64,000 bases of DNA from Paraburkholderia diazotrophica (GCF_900108945.1 NZ_FNYE01000002.1:186001-250000); one strand, 5' to 3'. Shown: positions 55,052 through 64,000, numbered from the stretch's first letter. Notes: generated by a model from the sequence alone, not told the origin. A program made the numbers and translations.

Positions 55052-55504
55052 TCAGGTTTTTTCTTTCGATGCTTCTGCGTGCGCGAGTTGTGCCGCTTCG
55101 TCATAGCCATTGCGGCGCATGCCGCTTTCGAGCAGCACGCGCGCTTGCGCTTCGTATTGCGCGAGGTCTTCGAGCGTCGCGTTCAGGTCTTCGCGCTGAC
55201 GTTCGAGCACTTCGCGATGCCGGATCACCGTCGCTAGAAACGCCTGCAACTGGGGAACGGTGTCCGTCGGCGAATCGTACAGATCCAGCAACGCGCGGAT
55301 TTCCGACAGCGTAAAGCCCAGCCGCTTGCCGCGCAGCGTGAGCCTGAGCCGCGTGCGGTCGCGGCCCGAGTACACGCGGCGCAGTCCGCTCGATCCTTCG
55401 CGGCTCGGCGAGAGTAAACCCTGGTCCTCGTAGAAACGGATCGCGCGCGGCGTCACGTCGAATTCGCGGGCCAGTTCGGTGATCGTGTATTGCGTGTTCA
55501 TCAT
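55052..55504 (-). CDS. MerR-family regulator (LiuR-like)
   Basis: 150 residues. N-terminal MerR HTH with wing (YTITELAREFDVTPRAIRFYEDQGLLSPSREGSSGLRRVYSGRDRTRL), a coiled-coil dimerisation helix (about 90-120) and no cysteine-rich effector region. This matches LiuR-like regulators of leucine/isovalerate and acyl-CoA catabolism. Start ATG 55504, or ATG 55501. About 200 nt upstream of aceK on the same strand, divergent from an MBL gene with an 18-bp dyad between them. Confidence 0.88.
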   Translation of the reverse strand: MMNTQYTITELAREFDVTPRAIRFYEDQGLLSPSREGSSGLRRVYSGRDRTRLRLTLRGKRLGFTLSEIRALLDLYDSPTDTVPQLQAFLATVIRHREVLERQREDLNATLEDLAQYEAQARVLLESGMRRNGYDEAAQLAHAEASKEKT

Positions 55505-55592
55505 CGGCTGTTCATCGAATCGTCCGGCATGTCCGGTCTGTCGGGCTTTTCGCCCGGCCGGGCACAAAAACGGATTGAACGTTAGAATCGAC

Positions 55593-55610
55593 GTTTACGT
55601 TATCGTCAAC
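55593..55610. promoter_or_regulatory. Candidate MerR/LiuR operator
   Basis: 18-bp dyad GTTTACG-TTAT-CGTCAAC (55593-55610), one mismatch from perfect, in the gap between the divergent MerR and MBL genes. As recalled, LiuR-family motifs have TTTACGT/ACGTAAA half-sites, and this site agrees with most positions. It would control the MerR gene itself and the divergent MBL gene. Confidence 0.6.
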
Positions 55611-55704
55611 CTGAATAAAGCGCAACCCGCGCTGCACGGCGCATACGGTTCGCCATTCACCGGTTCACCGATGCGTCGCGCCGCCGACGGAGGAAAGCCC
55701 CGCG

Positions 55705-56778
55705 ATGAATGCTCTCGAACACCAACTCGAATACCCTTTCGCCGACAGGATGCCCGCCGCCGGCACGACACAGGAGGTCGCGCCCGGCGTCTACTGGCTG
55801 CGCATGCCGCTGCCATTCGCGCTCGATCACATCAATCTCTGGCTGCTGCGCGACGAGATCGACGGGCAGCAGGGCTGGACGATCGTCGATTGCGGGATCG
55901 CTTCGGACGAAATCCGCGCGAACTGGGAGACGCTGTTCGATACGATGCTCGAAGGTCTTCCCGTGCTGCGCGTGATCGTCACGCACTGTCATCCGGATCA
56001 CCTGGGTCTCGCGGACTGGCTGTGCGAAGGCGGCGACAAGAAGCGCTGGAATGTGCGTCTGTGGATCACGCTCGGCGAATACATGCTCGGCCGCGTGATG
56101 GCGGCAGGCGACGGCTCGAATGCGGGCGGCGAGGGCGCGGCGCGGCATTTCGCGCGGCATGGGCTGACGGACGAAGCGTCGCTGGACAAGCTGCGCAATC
56201 GCCAGAGCTACTACTCGAACCTGGTGCCGTCGGTGCCGCGCCAATACCGGCGCATGCGTGAAGGCGATGCGCTGACGATCGGCGGGCGCACATGGCGCGT
56301 CGTGACGGGCTTCGGTCATTCGCCCGAGCATTGCGCATTGCACGCCGAAGCGGACCGCGTGCTGATCTCCGGCGATATGGTGCTGCCGCGCATTTCGACG
56401 AACGTATCGGTGTTCGATATCGAGCCGGAAGGCAATCCGCTTGCGCTGTATCTCGGTTCGCTCGGCCGCTATGAAACGATGGCCGCGGACACGCTAGTGC
56501 TGCCGTCCCACGGCAAGCCGTTTCGCGGGCTGCATACGCGCGTCCTTCAGTTGCGCGACCATCACGCGGCACGCCTGGCTGAAGTGCGCACCGCTTGTGC
56601 GCAGAAGCCGTGCAGCGCGGCGGACATTGTCCCGATCATGTTCAAGCGCGAACTCGATATCCATCAGATGACGTTTGCGATGGGCGAAGCACTCGCGCAC
56701 CTGCATCTGTTGTGGCTCGAAGGGGAAATGAAGCGCGTGCAGGGCGCGGACGGGGTGATCCGGTTCGATATGCAATAA
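55705..56778 (+). CDS. MBL-fold metallo-hydrolase
   Basis: 357 residues. Zinc motif VTHCHPDHLGLADWLCEGG, further ligands GHSPEHCALH, SGDMVLPR and VLPSHGKPF. The C-terminal helical region (about 270-357; RELDIHQMTFAMGEALAHLHLL) is characteristic of the hydrolase subgroup often found with acyl-CoA catabolic genes. Substrate unknown. Start ATG 55705 with ggaaagccccgcg upstream. Divergent from the LiuR-like regulator and probably under its control. Confidence 0.87.
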   Translation: MNALEHQLEYPFADRMPAAGTTQEVAPGVYWLRMPLPFALDHINLWLLRDEIDGQQGWTIVDCGIASDEIRANWETLFDTMLEGLPVLRVIVTHCHPDHLGLADWLCEGGDKKRWNVRLWITLGEYMLGRVMAAGDGSNAGGEGAARHFARHGLTDEASLDKLRNRQSYYSNLVPSVPRQYRRMREGDALTIGGRTWRVVTGFGHSPEHCALHAEADRVLISGDMVLPRISTNVSVFDIEPEGNPLALYLGSLGRYETMAADTLVLPSHGKPFRGLHTRVLQLRDHHAARLAEVRTACAQKPCSAADIVPIMFKRELDIHQMTFAMGEALAHLHLLWLEGEMKRVQGADGVIRFDMQ

Positions 56779-56853
56779 GAGCGCTGGCTTATCGCGTGCG
56801 CCGTTAACACTCGCGCGCTTGCGTGATCGCACATCCCGGCCGCTGCCGAATGC

Positions 56854-56885
56854 AAAACGGCCCGAACGCGATTGCGCTCGGGCCG
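56854..56885 (-). terminator. Terminator after the DppA-like gene
   Basis: Near-perfect 12-bp arms CGGCCCGAACGC / GCGCTCGGGCCG (56858-56869 and 56874-56885), loop GATT, with AAAA before it, giving TTTT on the minus strand. Lies 33 nt past the stop at 56918. Confidence 0.75.
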
Positions 56886-56917
56886 CCAAATGCAGACCGT
56901 TTCGTGAACGACGGCTT

Positions 56918-58513
56918 CTACTGCACCACCACCGCCCCAAAATTCTGCCGACCAAACGGACTGACGTGATACCCGTGCACGTTCGTCCGCGTGATGGCGG
57001 TCGCCGTCGGATAACCGAGCGGAATCCACAGCGCCTCATCGTGGATGATCTGCTGCGCGGCCTGATACGCTTTCGTGCGCTTGCTCTGATCGGCGGTTTG
57101 CTTGCCTTGCTCGATCAGCTTGTCGAGCTCCGGGTCGCAGTAGCGCGCAAAGTTGATCCCCGACTTCACCGCATTGCAGCTGAAGAGCGGCGACAGATAG
57201 TTGTCCGGGTCGCCGTTGTCGCCGGCCCAGCCCATGAACAGCGTGTCGTGCTGTCCCTGCTTGGCCTGCTTGATCAGCTCGCCCCATTCGATCACCTTCA
57301 CCTCTGCCTTCACGCCGATCTTCGCGAAGTCGGCCTGTAGCATTTCGGCGCCCGCCTTCGGATTCGGATTCAGCACGCTGCCAGTCGGACGCACCCAGAT
57401 CGTCGTCGAGAAGCCGTCCGGGTAGCCTGCCTCGGCGAGCAGCTTCCTGGCCTTGTCGGTGTCGTACGGCCACGGCTTCACTGCCTTGTCGTAGCTCCAC
57501 GTGTTCGGCGGATACGGATTGTTCGCGGGCGTCGCGGTGTTGTCGAACACGGCTTTGAGGTACGACGTGCGATCGAACGCCATGTTGAGCGCGGCGCGCA
57601 CCTTCTGGTTATCGAGCGGCTTCTTCTGCGTATTGAGCGCGACGAACGCGGTCATGAACGCGGGCGTTTCCACGATGGCGAGCGACTTGTCCTTCTTCGC
57701 ATCCGCGACGTCCTGCGGTTTCGGCGACAGCGCGATCTGGCATTCGCCCGCCTTCACCTTTTGTGCGCGCACGGCGGCATCGGGCGTGATCGCGTAGATC
57801 AGCCGGTCGATCTTCGGTTTCGGGCCCCAGTACGACGGGTTCACCTCATAGCGGATGATCGAGTCCTTCGTATAGCTCTTCAGCACGAACGGCCCAGTGC
57901 CGATCGGCTTTGCGTTCAGATCGGCCTGCTTGCCGGCCTTCAACAACTGGTCCGCGTATTCGGCCGAATAGATCGACGCGAAACCCATCGTGAGGATCGA
58001 CACGAAGGTCGCGTTCGGTTCGTTCAGTTCGAACTTCACCGTGTTGTCGTCGACCTTCGATACCGACTTGATCAGCTTCACGAGCCCCATCGACTGCGCA
58101 TGCGGAAAGCCGCTCGCGCCCGCCACCTTGTGCCACGGATTGTTGTCGTCGAGCATGCGGTCGAACGTGAAGACGACGTCGTCGGCATTCAGCGGACGCG
58201 TCGGCTTGAAGTAATCGGTGGTCTGGAACTGCACGTTCGGATGCAGATGAAACGTGTACGTGAGGCCGTCGGCGCTCACGTCCCACTTGTCGGCGAGCGA
58301 CGGCGCGACTTTCTTCGCCGCTTCGTCATACGACACGAGCGAGTTGAAAATCACATCCGCCGATGCGTTGGTCGTGACGAGCGAGTTGTACTGAACGACG
58401 TCGAACCCGTCGGGGCTCGATTCGGTGCAAACGGTAAGCGGTTTTGCGATGGTCAGCGCAGGTGCGATGGCGAGGGCCGTCAGCGTCGTGGCGGCGAGCA
58501 GCTTGAAACGCAT
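56918..58513 (-). CDS. dppA: DppA-like ABC-transporter peptide-binding protein
   Basis: 531 residues, the length of DppA. Signal peptide MRFKLLAATTLTALAIAPALTIA, mature start about residue 24. The SBP_bac_5 fold is shown by LTVCTESSPDGFDVVQYNSLVTTNASADVIFNSLV, GLTYTFHLHPNV, NADDVVFTFDRMLD and GTGPFVLKSYTKD. It binds dipeptides (or heme) in the periplasm for an ABC importer. No permease or ATPase genes follow in the window, so it is either orphan here or works with components encoded elsewhere. Gene symbol by family similarity. Confidence 0.9.
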   Translation of the reverse strand: MRFKLLAATTLTALAIAPALTIAKPLTVCTESSPDGFDVVQYNSLVTTNASADVIFNSLVSYDEAAKKVAPSLADKWDVSADGLTYTFHLHPNVQFQTTDYFKPTRPLNADDVVFTFDRMLDDNNPWHKVAGASGFPHAQSMGLVKLIKSVSKVDDNTVKFELNEPNATFVSILTMGFASIYSAEYADQLLKAGKQADLNAKPIGTGPFVLKSYTKDSIIRYEVNPSYWGPKPKIDRLIYAITPDAAVRAQKVKAGECQIALSPKPQDVADAKKDKSLAIVETPAFMTAFVALNTQKKPLDNQKVRAALNMAFDRTSYLKAVFDNTATPANNPYPPNTWSYDKAVKPWPYDTDKARKLLAEAGYPDGFSTTIWVRPTGSVLNPNPKAGAEMLQADFAKIGVKAEVKVIEWGELIKQAKQGQHDTLFMGWAGDNGDPDNYLSPLFSCNAVKSGINFARYCDPELDKLIEQGKQTADQSKRTKAYQAAQQIIHDEALWIPLGYPTATAITRTNVHGYHVSPFGRQNFGAVVVQ

Positions 58514-58733
58514 AAGATCTCCCGGAATTTCGAATTCTTCGTGGCGGGGCGGCGTCGTGCATTCTGTCGTGCACTGCGCGCGCTCCGGGCAGGTACTTCA
58601 CGCATTTTCATTCTGAAACGGATTCAGCGCCGGCGCAGTGCGTCATATTCTGCCGACTCTGGCGCAAGCTTATCGAACGCTTACGGCAGCGACAACAATT
58701 GAATCCGCATAACGATATGGTTGCGCGTTCGCG

Positions 58734-59546
58734 CTAGCGGCTGGCGTAGCGCAAAAGATACGCGATGCCGTCGATTGCGCGCGAGCCGTACCACGACACC
58801 ATCTCGCCATCGATCAGCTCGATACGTTTGCCTTTGAGGCGCGCATCCTGTTTGAGCGCGTCGCAATGCTGCTGCGTGAAGCGATACGGCTCACTCGACA
58901 GCAGCACGCGATCGACATCATCGAGCCACGCGGCGTCGAAATCGAACGACGGATAACGGGCCGCGCCTTTATCGCCGCCTTGCACGGCCGGCGACGTTTG
59001 CCAATTGACGAGGCGCAGCATCGCCGAGATATAGGTGTCGCGCGCGACCGTCATCCACGGCTCGCGCCAGATCGCGTAAAGCACGTTTTGCCGTGGCCAT
59101 GCGCGCGAAGCGGCTGCATCGAGTTGCGTCTGAAGCGCGATGGCCAACTGTTGCGCTTCGTTCTCACGGTCGAAAATCGTGCCGAGCAGCGCGTACAGCG
59201 CGAGATTGTCGGTCGGCGCAAGCGGATGCGTGACGACGATATGCGGCACGAACTCGCGCAGCCGTTCGACGGTTCCGCGCTCGTTCTCGTCGATATTGAC
59301 GATTGCATGAGTGGGTTGCAGCGCGCGCACGGCATCGATTTTCACCGCCTTCGTGCCGCCGATTTTCGGCACCTTGCGCACCTTGTCGCGCGGATGGACG
59401 CAAAAGCCCGTTCGCCCGACGATCTGCGCGTCGAGCTTCAATGCGAAGAGAAGTTCGGTGATGCTCGGCACCAGCGACACGATACGCGCGCCGCTGCCCG
59501 CTTTCGCGTGCTCGATACCGGCTGCATCGACAGCACGCGAGATCAT
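58734..59546 (-). CDS. BtuF/helical-backbone metal receptor-like protein
   Basis: 270 residues. Typical clamshell with long linking helix: IVSLVPSITELLFALKLDAQIVGRTGFCVHPRD at the start, LQPTHAIVNIDENERGTVERLREFV, and WLDDVDRVLLSSEPYRFTQQHCDAL. This resembles the vitamin B12 / metal-chelate binding proteins (BtuF, helical backbone receptor). No signal peptide is seen at ATG 59546, so it would be cytoplasmic unless a start was missed. Last gene of the argS series, 3 nt after the SDR stop. Role unknown. Confidence 0.8.
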   Translation of the reverse strand: MISRAVDAAGIEHAKAGSGARIVSLVPSITELLFALKLDAQIVGRTGFCVHPRDKVRKVPKIGGTKAVKIDAVRALQPTHAIVNIDENERGTVERLREFVPHIVVTHPLAPTDNLALYALLGTIFDRENEAQQLAIALQTQLDAAASRAWPRQNVLYAIWREPWMTVARDTYISAMLRLVNWQTSPAVQGGDKGAARYPSFDFDAAWLDDVDRVLLSSEPYRFTQQHCDALKQDARLKGKRIELIDGEMVSWYGSRAIDGIAYLLRYASR

Positions 59547-59549
59547 GAT

Positions 59550-60320
59550 TCAGCGGGCGGCGCGCGGCTTGCGCGGGGCCTTTTCGAAGATGGCGTCGTA
59601 CAGCCAGCGCGGCAGCACATGCAACAGCATCGCCGCGAAACGCATCTGCCACGGGAAGATCGCGAAGCGCGTTTTCCGGGCGATCGCATCGGCGACCTTT
59701 TCGGCGAAGCGGTCCGCGTCCATCAGGAAGGGCATCGGGTACGGATTGCGCTCGGTCATTGGCGTGCGGATATAGCCGGGCGCGATCGTGACCACCGATA
59801 CGCCGAGCGGCCGCATCTCGACGCGCAGCGCTTCGAGATACTTCGTCGCCGCAGACTTCGACGCGCTGTACGCGCCCGAGCCCGGCAGCCCGCGCACGCC
59901 CGCGACACTGGCGATGCCGACGAGCGTGCCCTTGCGCGCAGCGATCATCGCCGAAGCGAATGGCTCGAACGTCGCGACCATGCCGAAGTAGTTCACGTCC
60001 ATCACGTCGCGAAACGCCTGCAAATCGCCGTGGCCCGTCACGGCGCCGTGGCTGATGCCCGCGTTCGCGATCACGATGTCGGGGCAGCCGTGTTCCGCGA
60101 TGAACTGCTGCGCGGCACGACCGAGCGCATCCGCGTCCCGTACATCGACGGAATACACGGAGATCGCATTCTGGGGATGGGACTGCCGGAAGCGGGCGAG
60201 AGCGTCGCCGCGACGGGCAACGAGGCCGAGAATCGCGCCGCGCCGCGCATATCCGGCGGCGAGCGCTTCGCCTATGCCACTCGACGCGCCGGTGATGAAA
60301 ACCTTTAGCGGTGTACTCAT
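59550..60320 (-). CDS. Short-chain dehydrogenase (SDR)
   Basis: 256 residues. Cofactor motif FITGASSGIGEAL, NAGIS, catalytic YSASK (Tyr-x3-Lys) with preceding Ser, then PGYIRTPMTERNP. The C-terminal region (FPWQMRFAAMLLHVLPRWLYDAIFEK) is amphipathic and may touch the membrane, as in lipid-related SDRs. Substrate unknown. 24 nt after dsbA. Confidence 0.92.
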   Translation of the reverse strand: MSTPLKVFITGASSGIGEALAAGYARRGAILGLVARRGDALARFRQSHPQNAISVYSVDVRDADALGRAAQQFIAEHGCPDIVIANAGISHGAVTGHGDLQAFRDVMDVNYFGMVATFEPFASAMIAARKGTLVGIASVAGVRGLPGSGAYSASKSAATKYLEALRVEMRPLGVSVVTIAPGYIRTPMTERNPYPMPFLMDADRFAEKVADAIARKTRFAIFPWQMRFAAMLLHVLPRWLYDAIFEKAPRKPRAAR

Positions 60321-60344
60321 ACCGGCCGTCGCGCGTGAATGGAA

Positions 60345-60983
60345 TTACATCTTCTTCGCGCGAACCTGGCCGACCAGGTAATCGAGCACCTGGAGCGTGC
60401 CGGGCAGGCTGTTCGTCTGCGCGGGACCCGTTTCGTACTTGCCCTGCACGGCCAGCGTCGGCACGCCGTCGATCCGGAAGTCCTCGATCAGCTTCTTGTC
60501 ACGCTGGACCGCGCTCTGCGTTGAGAACGAGTTGTATGCGTCCATGAACTTCTTCGAATCGACGCCGTTCTTCGCGAGGAATTTGGCCTGCTCTTCCGGC
60601 GTCAGCAGATAGTTCTTGTTGACGTGGATCTCGTGGAAGATGGTCGGCGTGAGCTGGTTCGCGAGGCCGAGCGCGTCGACCGCGTGATAGAGCTTCGAGT
60701 GCGGAATGAAATCGTCGCGGAACGCGACGGGCACGCGCTTGAACACGACGTCCGGGCCCTGCTTCTTGACCCACGATTCCAGGTACGGATCGAATTCGTT
60801 GCAGTGCGGGCAGCCGTACCACATGAATTCGATGACTTCGATCTTGCCGGCGGGCTCCTGGACGGGCTGCGGCGTGGACAGCACCGTGAAGTCCTTGCCG
60901 GCGACGGGCGCGGCAGGCGTTGCTTGCGCCGCGCTCGCGACGAGGCCGAGAGAGAGGAAAAGAATGCTCAGCAGTTTTTTCAT
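60345..60983 (-). CDS. dsbA: Thiol:disulfide interchange protein DsbA
   Basis: 212 residues. Signal peptide MKKLLSILFLSLGLVASAAQA, active site C-P-H-C at Cys58-Cys61 in FMWYGCPHCNEF, and cis-Pro loop GVPTLAVQG. Introduces disulfide bonds in exported proteins. Start ATG 60983 (MKKLLS); ATG 60998 is in frame but the signal peptide begins better at MKK. Follows the SPOR gene by 152 nt, and SDR follows by 24 nt. Confidence 0.95.
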   Translation of the reverse strand: MKKLLSILFLSLGLVASAAQATPAAPVAGKDFTVLSTPQPVQEPAGKIEVIEFMWYGCPHCNEFDPYLESWVKKQGPDVVFKRVPVAFRDDFIPHSKLYHAVDALGLANQLTPTIFHEIHVNKNYLLTPEEQAKFLAKNGVDSKKFMDAYNSFSTQSAVQRDKKLIEDFRIDGVPTLAVQGKYETGPAQTNSLPGTLQVLDYLVGQVRAKKM

Positions 60984-61135
60984 GTTTTGTGAACCCAATC
61001 AGGGGAAGTAACGGTGGCGGGCTTTGGCGCGGCGCGACCGCAACGGTTCGACGGCAGGCGTCTGCCGCACATGAGACTCGCGCCGCGCGCTGAAGGTTCA
61101 GCGGCGGCGCGTGACAACCCGTTACTGCGTGAGAA

Positions 61136-61939
61136 TCACTGCTTGGTGAAGCGGATGACGGCGGTGTCGACGCCCGCATCGGACAGGCGCTGACGCGTGG
61201 TGTTCATCTCCTCGAACTTCGAGAACGGGCCGATACGAACGCGATAGTACGTCACACCGCCGGCATCGCGCTGCGTGACCTTCGATTCGAAGCCCTGGAA
61301 TGCGAGCCGCGCGCGCTGCTGTTCCGCATCGGCAGCCGTCTTGTACGCACCGACCTGCAGCAGATAGCCCGTGTTCACGTCGGCGGCGGAGGGCGGCGTG
61401 CCGTTCGCATTCGGCGTCGAGCCGGCCTTCGGCTGATTCGGTGCGTTGTTCGCGATGCCCGGCGCGCTGGTCGCTTGCGGCGGCTTGCGCGGCTGGTTCA
61501 TCGCCATCGTGTTGCTGTTGCTCGCGCCGTTGTTCGCGTTCGCGCCATTGTCCTGAGCGGGCTTCGGCGGGACGGCGACGCCGTTGTTCGACGGCGGCAC
61601 TTCGACGATCTGCGGCTCTTCGAGCATCCCCGAAGTCTGCGACTGGTTCGTGGTCTGGCCGGGCGCGGTGTTGGGCGGCGCGGGCTGCGCGGCTTGCGGC
61701 ACCGGCTGGCCGGGGCTCTTGCCTTGCAGCGGACGATTCGGATCGTACTGCGGCTGGCTTGCACCGGCATCGGATGCGGCGGGCGGCGCGACCTTCGCGA
61801 CGAACGGCGTGGGCGCGCGCGTGATGTAGAGCGCCACCACCACCGCGATGGCCAGGCCGACGATCAGGCCCAGCACGATACCGAGAAAAGTGCCCCCGGT
61901 CTGTTTCGATTGCTTCGTTGTGCGGCGTGGTTTTGCCAT
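61136..61939 (-). CDS. SPOR-domain cell-division protein (FtsN-like)
   Basis: 267 residues. Cytoplasmic basic stretch MAKPRRTTKQSKQ, a single membrane helix (about 16-42; TFLGIVLGLIVGLAIAVVVALYI), a long Pro/Gln/Asn-rich periplasmic linker (about 50-185), and a C-terminal SPOR domain (about 190-267; GYLLQVGAYKTAADAEQQRARL.., YYRVRIGPFSKFEEMNTTRQRL). SPOR binds denuded glycan at the septum. This layout is that of FtsN. ATG 61939 has caggtg upstream. 90 nt after argS. Confidence 0.92.
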   Translation of the reverse strand: MAKPRRTTKQSKQTGGTFLGIVLGLIVGLAIAVVVALYITRAPTPFVAKVAPPAASDAGASQPQYDPNRPLQGKSPGQPVPQAAQPAPPNTAPGQTTNQSQTSGMLEEPQIVEVPPSNNGVAVPPKPAQDNGANANNGASNSNTMAMNQPRKPPQATSAPGIANNAPNQPKAGSTPNANGTPPSAADVNTGYLLQVGAYKTAADAEQQRARLAFQGFESKVTQRDAGGVTYYRVRIGPFSKFEEMNTTRQRLSDAGVDTAVIRFTKQ

Positions 61940-62029
61940 CGTCTGTTTCACCTGCAAAAGGAAATCTGGAATGACCGTCGATTATAGCGACGGCCATCCG
62001 CCTGACGTCTTAATTAAAGCGCGTGGAGA

Positions 62030-63814
62030 TTACATTTTGGCGGGTGCCGACACACCGATCACGGCGAGGCCGTTCGCCAGCACCTGGCGCGTCGCCGCGA
62101 GCAGCGCGATGCGCGCATTGCGCGGCGCTTCTTCGTCGACGAGAACGCGTTCGGCATTGTAGAACGAGTGAAATTCGCCGGCGAGATCGCGCAGGTAGAA
62201 CGCGACCGCGTGCGGCGCGAGTTCGTCGGCGGCATGGGTCAGCATGTCGGGGAATTCAGCGAGCTTTTGCAGCAGCGCCATCGCGCGCTCGCTGCCGAGC
62301 GGCGACAGATCGACGAACGGCAGCAGCGCTTCGTCCGCGGCATAGCGCGACTTCCATTCGCTGATCACCGAGCAGATGCGCGCGTGCGCGTACTGCACGT
62401 AGTACACGGGGTTCTCGTCGTTCTGCTTGAGCGCGAGGTCGACGTCGAACACGAACTCCGTATCGGCCTTGCGCGAAATCAGGAAGAAGCGCACGGCGTC
62501 GCGGCCGCGGCGGATGGTCTCTTCGTCGAGCAGATCGGGCGCCGCTTCCTGGCCCGGCAGCGCGCCGCCCGACCATTCGATCAGATCGCGCACCGTCACA
62601 TAGCTGCCCGCGCGCTTCGAGATCTTCACTTCCTGGCCGTCGCGCATCACCGTGACCATCTTGTGCAGCACATAGTCGGGATAGCCCTTCGGAATGCCGA
62701 TGCCGAGCCCTTGCAGACCGGCGCGCACACGCGCGATCGTGCCGTGGTGGTCCGAGCCCTGGATGTTGATGACCTTCGTGAAGCCGCGCTGCCACTTCGT
62801 CTCGTGATAGGCGACGTCGGGCACGAAGTACGTGTACGTGCCATCGGACTTGCGCATTACGCGGTCCTTGTCGTCGCCGTCGTCGGTGGTGCGCAGCCAC
62901 AGCGCGCCGTCCTGCTCGTAGGTCTTGCCGGCGTCGATCAGCTCCTTCACCGTATTCTCGACGCGGCCTTCCTTGTACAGCGACGATTCGAGGTAGTACT
63001 GGTCGAACTTCACGCCGAACGCCTGCAGGTCCATGTCCTGCTCATGACGCAGATAGGCGACGGCAAAACGGCGGATCGCTTCGAGATTCTCGACGTCGCC
63101 TGCGCCCTTGACGGGCTCGCCGTCGCTTGCCGATACGGTTTCGCCGTTCAGGTAGTCGCGCGCGATGTCGGCGATGTATTCGCCGTTGTACGCGCTTTCG
63201 GGCCAGCCCGCGTCGCCGGGCTTGAGGCCACGGGCGCGCGCCTGCGTCGAGATCGCCAGGTTGCCGATCTGTACGCCCGCGTCGTTGTAGTAGAACTCGC
63301 GATGCACGGCATAGCCCTGCGACGCGAGCACGTTCGACATCGCGTCGCCGAGCGCGGCCTGGCGGCCGTGTCCGACGTGCAGCGGGCCCGTCGGGTTCGC
63401 CGACACGAACTCGACCAGCACGCGCTTGCCCGCGTCGCGCGCCGAGCGGCCGAAGGCGTCGCGCTGCTCGAAGATCGCGGCGATCACGGCCTGCTTCGAA
63501 GCAGCCGACAGACGCAAGTTGATGAAGCCCGGACCGGCCACTTCGGCGCTATCGACGAGGCCCTTGGCCTGCGGATGCACGAGCAGCGCATCGACGATCT
63601 GTTGCGCGAGCTGGCGCGGGTTGCTGCGCAGCGGCTTGGCGATCTGCATCGCGACGTTGCAAGCGACGTCGCCGTGCGCGGCAACTTTCGGTCGTTCGAG
63701 CGTGATGGCCGGCGCGACGAACGCGGCTTCGGATTCACCTTGAGTGGCCTGGGCGACCTGCTTGACGACGTCGGTCAGCAGGGTTTCGAGAGTTTGTTTG
63801 TGTGCAGGCAGCAT
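62030..63814 (-). CDS. argS: Arginyl-tRNA synthetase
   Basis: 594 residues, class I aminoacyl-tRNA synthetase. N-terminal ArgRS-specific domain (1-110), HIGH-type motif HVGH at 146-149 in [17 protein letters not shown]-like loop KISKRAG, and a C-terminal DALR anticodon domain (about 470-594; [11 protein letters not shown]). Charges tRNA-Arg. ATG 63814 chosen; the open frame goes on to 63997 but that part is Arg/Pro-rich and unlike ArgRS. Leads the series SPOR protein, dsbA, SDR, metal receptor. The remaining 186 bases to the window edge show no gene. Confidence 0.96.
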   Translation of the reverse strand: MLPAHKQTLETLLTDVVKQVAQATQGESEAAFVAPAITLERPKVAAHGDVACNVAMQIAKPLRSNPRQLAQQIVDALLVHPQAKGLVDSAEVAGPGFINLRLSAASKQAVIAAIFEQRDAFGRSARDAGKRVLVEFVSANPTGPLHVGHGRQAALGDAMSNVLASQGYAVHREFYYNDAGVQIGNLAISTQARARGLKPGDAGWPESAYNGEYIADIARDYLNGETVSASDGEPVKGAGDVENLEAIRRFAVAYLRHEQDMDLQAFGVKFDQYYLESSLYKEGRVENTVKELIDAGKTYEQDGALWLRTTDDGDDKDRVMRKSDGTYTYFVPDVAYHETKWQRGFTKVINIQGSDHHGTIARVRAGLQGLGIGIPKGYPDYVLHKMVTVMRDGQEVKISKRAGSYVTVRDLIEWSGGALPGQEAAPDLLDEETIRRGRDAVRFFLISRKADTEFVFDVDLALKQNDENPVYYVQYAHARICSVISEWKSRYAADEALLPFVDLSPLGSERAMALLQKLAEFPDMLTHAADELAPHAVAFYLRDLAGEFHSFYNAERVLVDEEAPRNARIALLAATRQVLANGLAVIGVSAPAKM

Positions 63815-64000
63815 GCTTGTTGCGAGTCCAGTGAGGCAGTCCGATGAAGCGGGCAGCGCCGCGAACGGCGCGGAAACAGGCCGGTGACGGCGTGCAACGC
63901 GCTTGGGCGCCGGATGCGCGTCGCGAGCGTGACGCTGCGGCGGCGCGCCAGGGCGGCGATCGCTTCGCGGCGCGCGCCGTGCCGAATAGCCGGACACGCG

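Noticed and set aside
1-64000. tRNA or rRNA genes
   Set aside because: No TTCGAATCC-type T-arm with matching acceptor stem, nor rRNA core motifs, were seen by eye; a tRNAscan run would settle it.

Overview
The window reads as a block of high-GC (roughly two-thirds G+C) chromosomal DNA from a beta-proteobacterium of the Burkholderia / Paraburkholderia / Caballeronia group. This rests on the families seen: a potassium channel very close in sequence to KirBac1.1 of Burkholderia pseudomallei, a bioAFDB operon in the order usual for that group, an argS - SPOR protein - dsbA series, aceK next to acyl-CoA metabolism genes, a fused isobutyryl-CoA mutase (IcmF), a Burkholderia-type porin, and decayed copies of a palindromic repeat with a GCGCTTTAGCGC-like core. 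No transposase, phage gene, tRNA, rRNA or CRISPR array was seen. Coding density is high, so this is mostly ordinary core and semi-core chromosome.

Layout. 1-8.3 kb: 3' part of a hybrid sensor kinase, an NCS2 nucleobase permease, a CPA1 Na+/H+ antiporter, an EAL protein with a C-terminal sensor region, cutC. 8.4-14.8 kb: a giant fused indolepyruvate ferredoxin oxidoreductase, a frameshifted glutathione S-transferase, the KirBac channel, two small unknown genes. 15-18.3 kb: a sugar operon (LacI regulator, AGE-family isomerase, PfkB kinase) with a near-perfect operator palindrome upstream. 18.6-25.6 kb: an EAL-CBS-GGDEF protein, a BASS-type transporter, a secreted protein of unknown function, a porin with a long structured leader, a LysR regulator. 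25.8-32.9 kb: icmF, a nitronate monooxygenase divergent from a haloacetate/fluoroacetate-type dehalogenase, an Lrp regulator divergent from an EamA exporter. 33.1-39 kb: a tightly overlapped operon (HMG-CoA lyase, YbaK-type deacylase, DUF1289, MaoC, MBL hydrolase), a palindromic repeat cluster, a 2-hydroxyacid dehydrogenase with a VOC protein, an RBBP9-type hydrolase, a small coiled-coil protein. 39.3-43.7 kb: bioAFDB, ended by a perfect 6 x 14-bp minisatellite. 44.4-46.8 kb: an isolated acyl carrier protein followed by a double alpha/beta-hydrolase in which both nucleophile serines are replaced. 46.8-58.5 kb: a secreted hydrolase, then an operon aceK - carbonic anhydrase - thiolase - SDR - acyl-CoA dehydrogenase - YchJ, a MerR (LiuR-like) regulator divergent from an MBL hydrolase across an 18-bp dyad, and an orphan DppA-like binding protein. 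58.7-63.8 kb: a five-gene series argS - SPOR protein - dsbA - SDR - BtuF-like metal receptor.

How the genes fit together. Branched-chain, short-chain acyl-CoA and glyoxylate-linked metabolism recurs (IcmF, HMG-CoA lyase, acyl-CoA dehydrogenase, thiolase, AceK, LiuR-like regulator, IOR for aromatic or branched amino acids). Two c-di-GMP proteins and a hybrid kinase represent signalling. The least explained system is the acyl carrier protein plus double pseudo-hydrolase pair at 44.6-46.8 kb, which resembles the ACP/hydrolase accessory genes of exosortase-type exopolysaccharide clusters but stands alone here behind a repeated GTAAGC motif.
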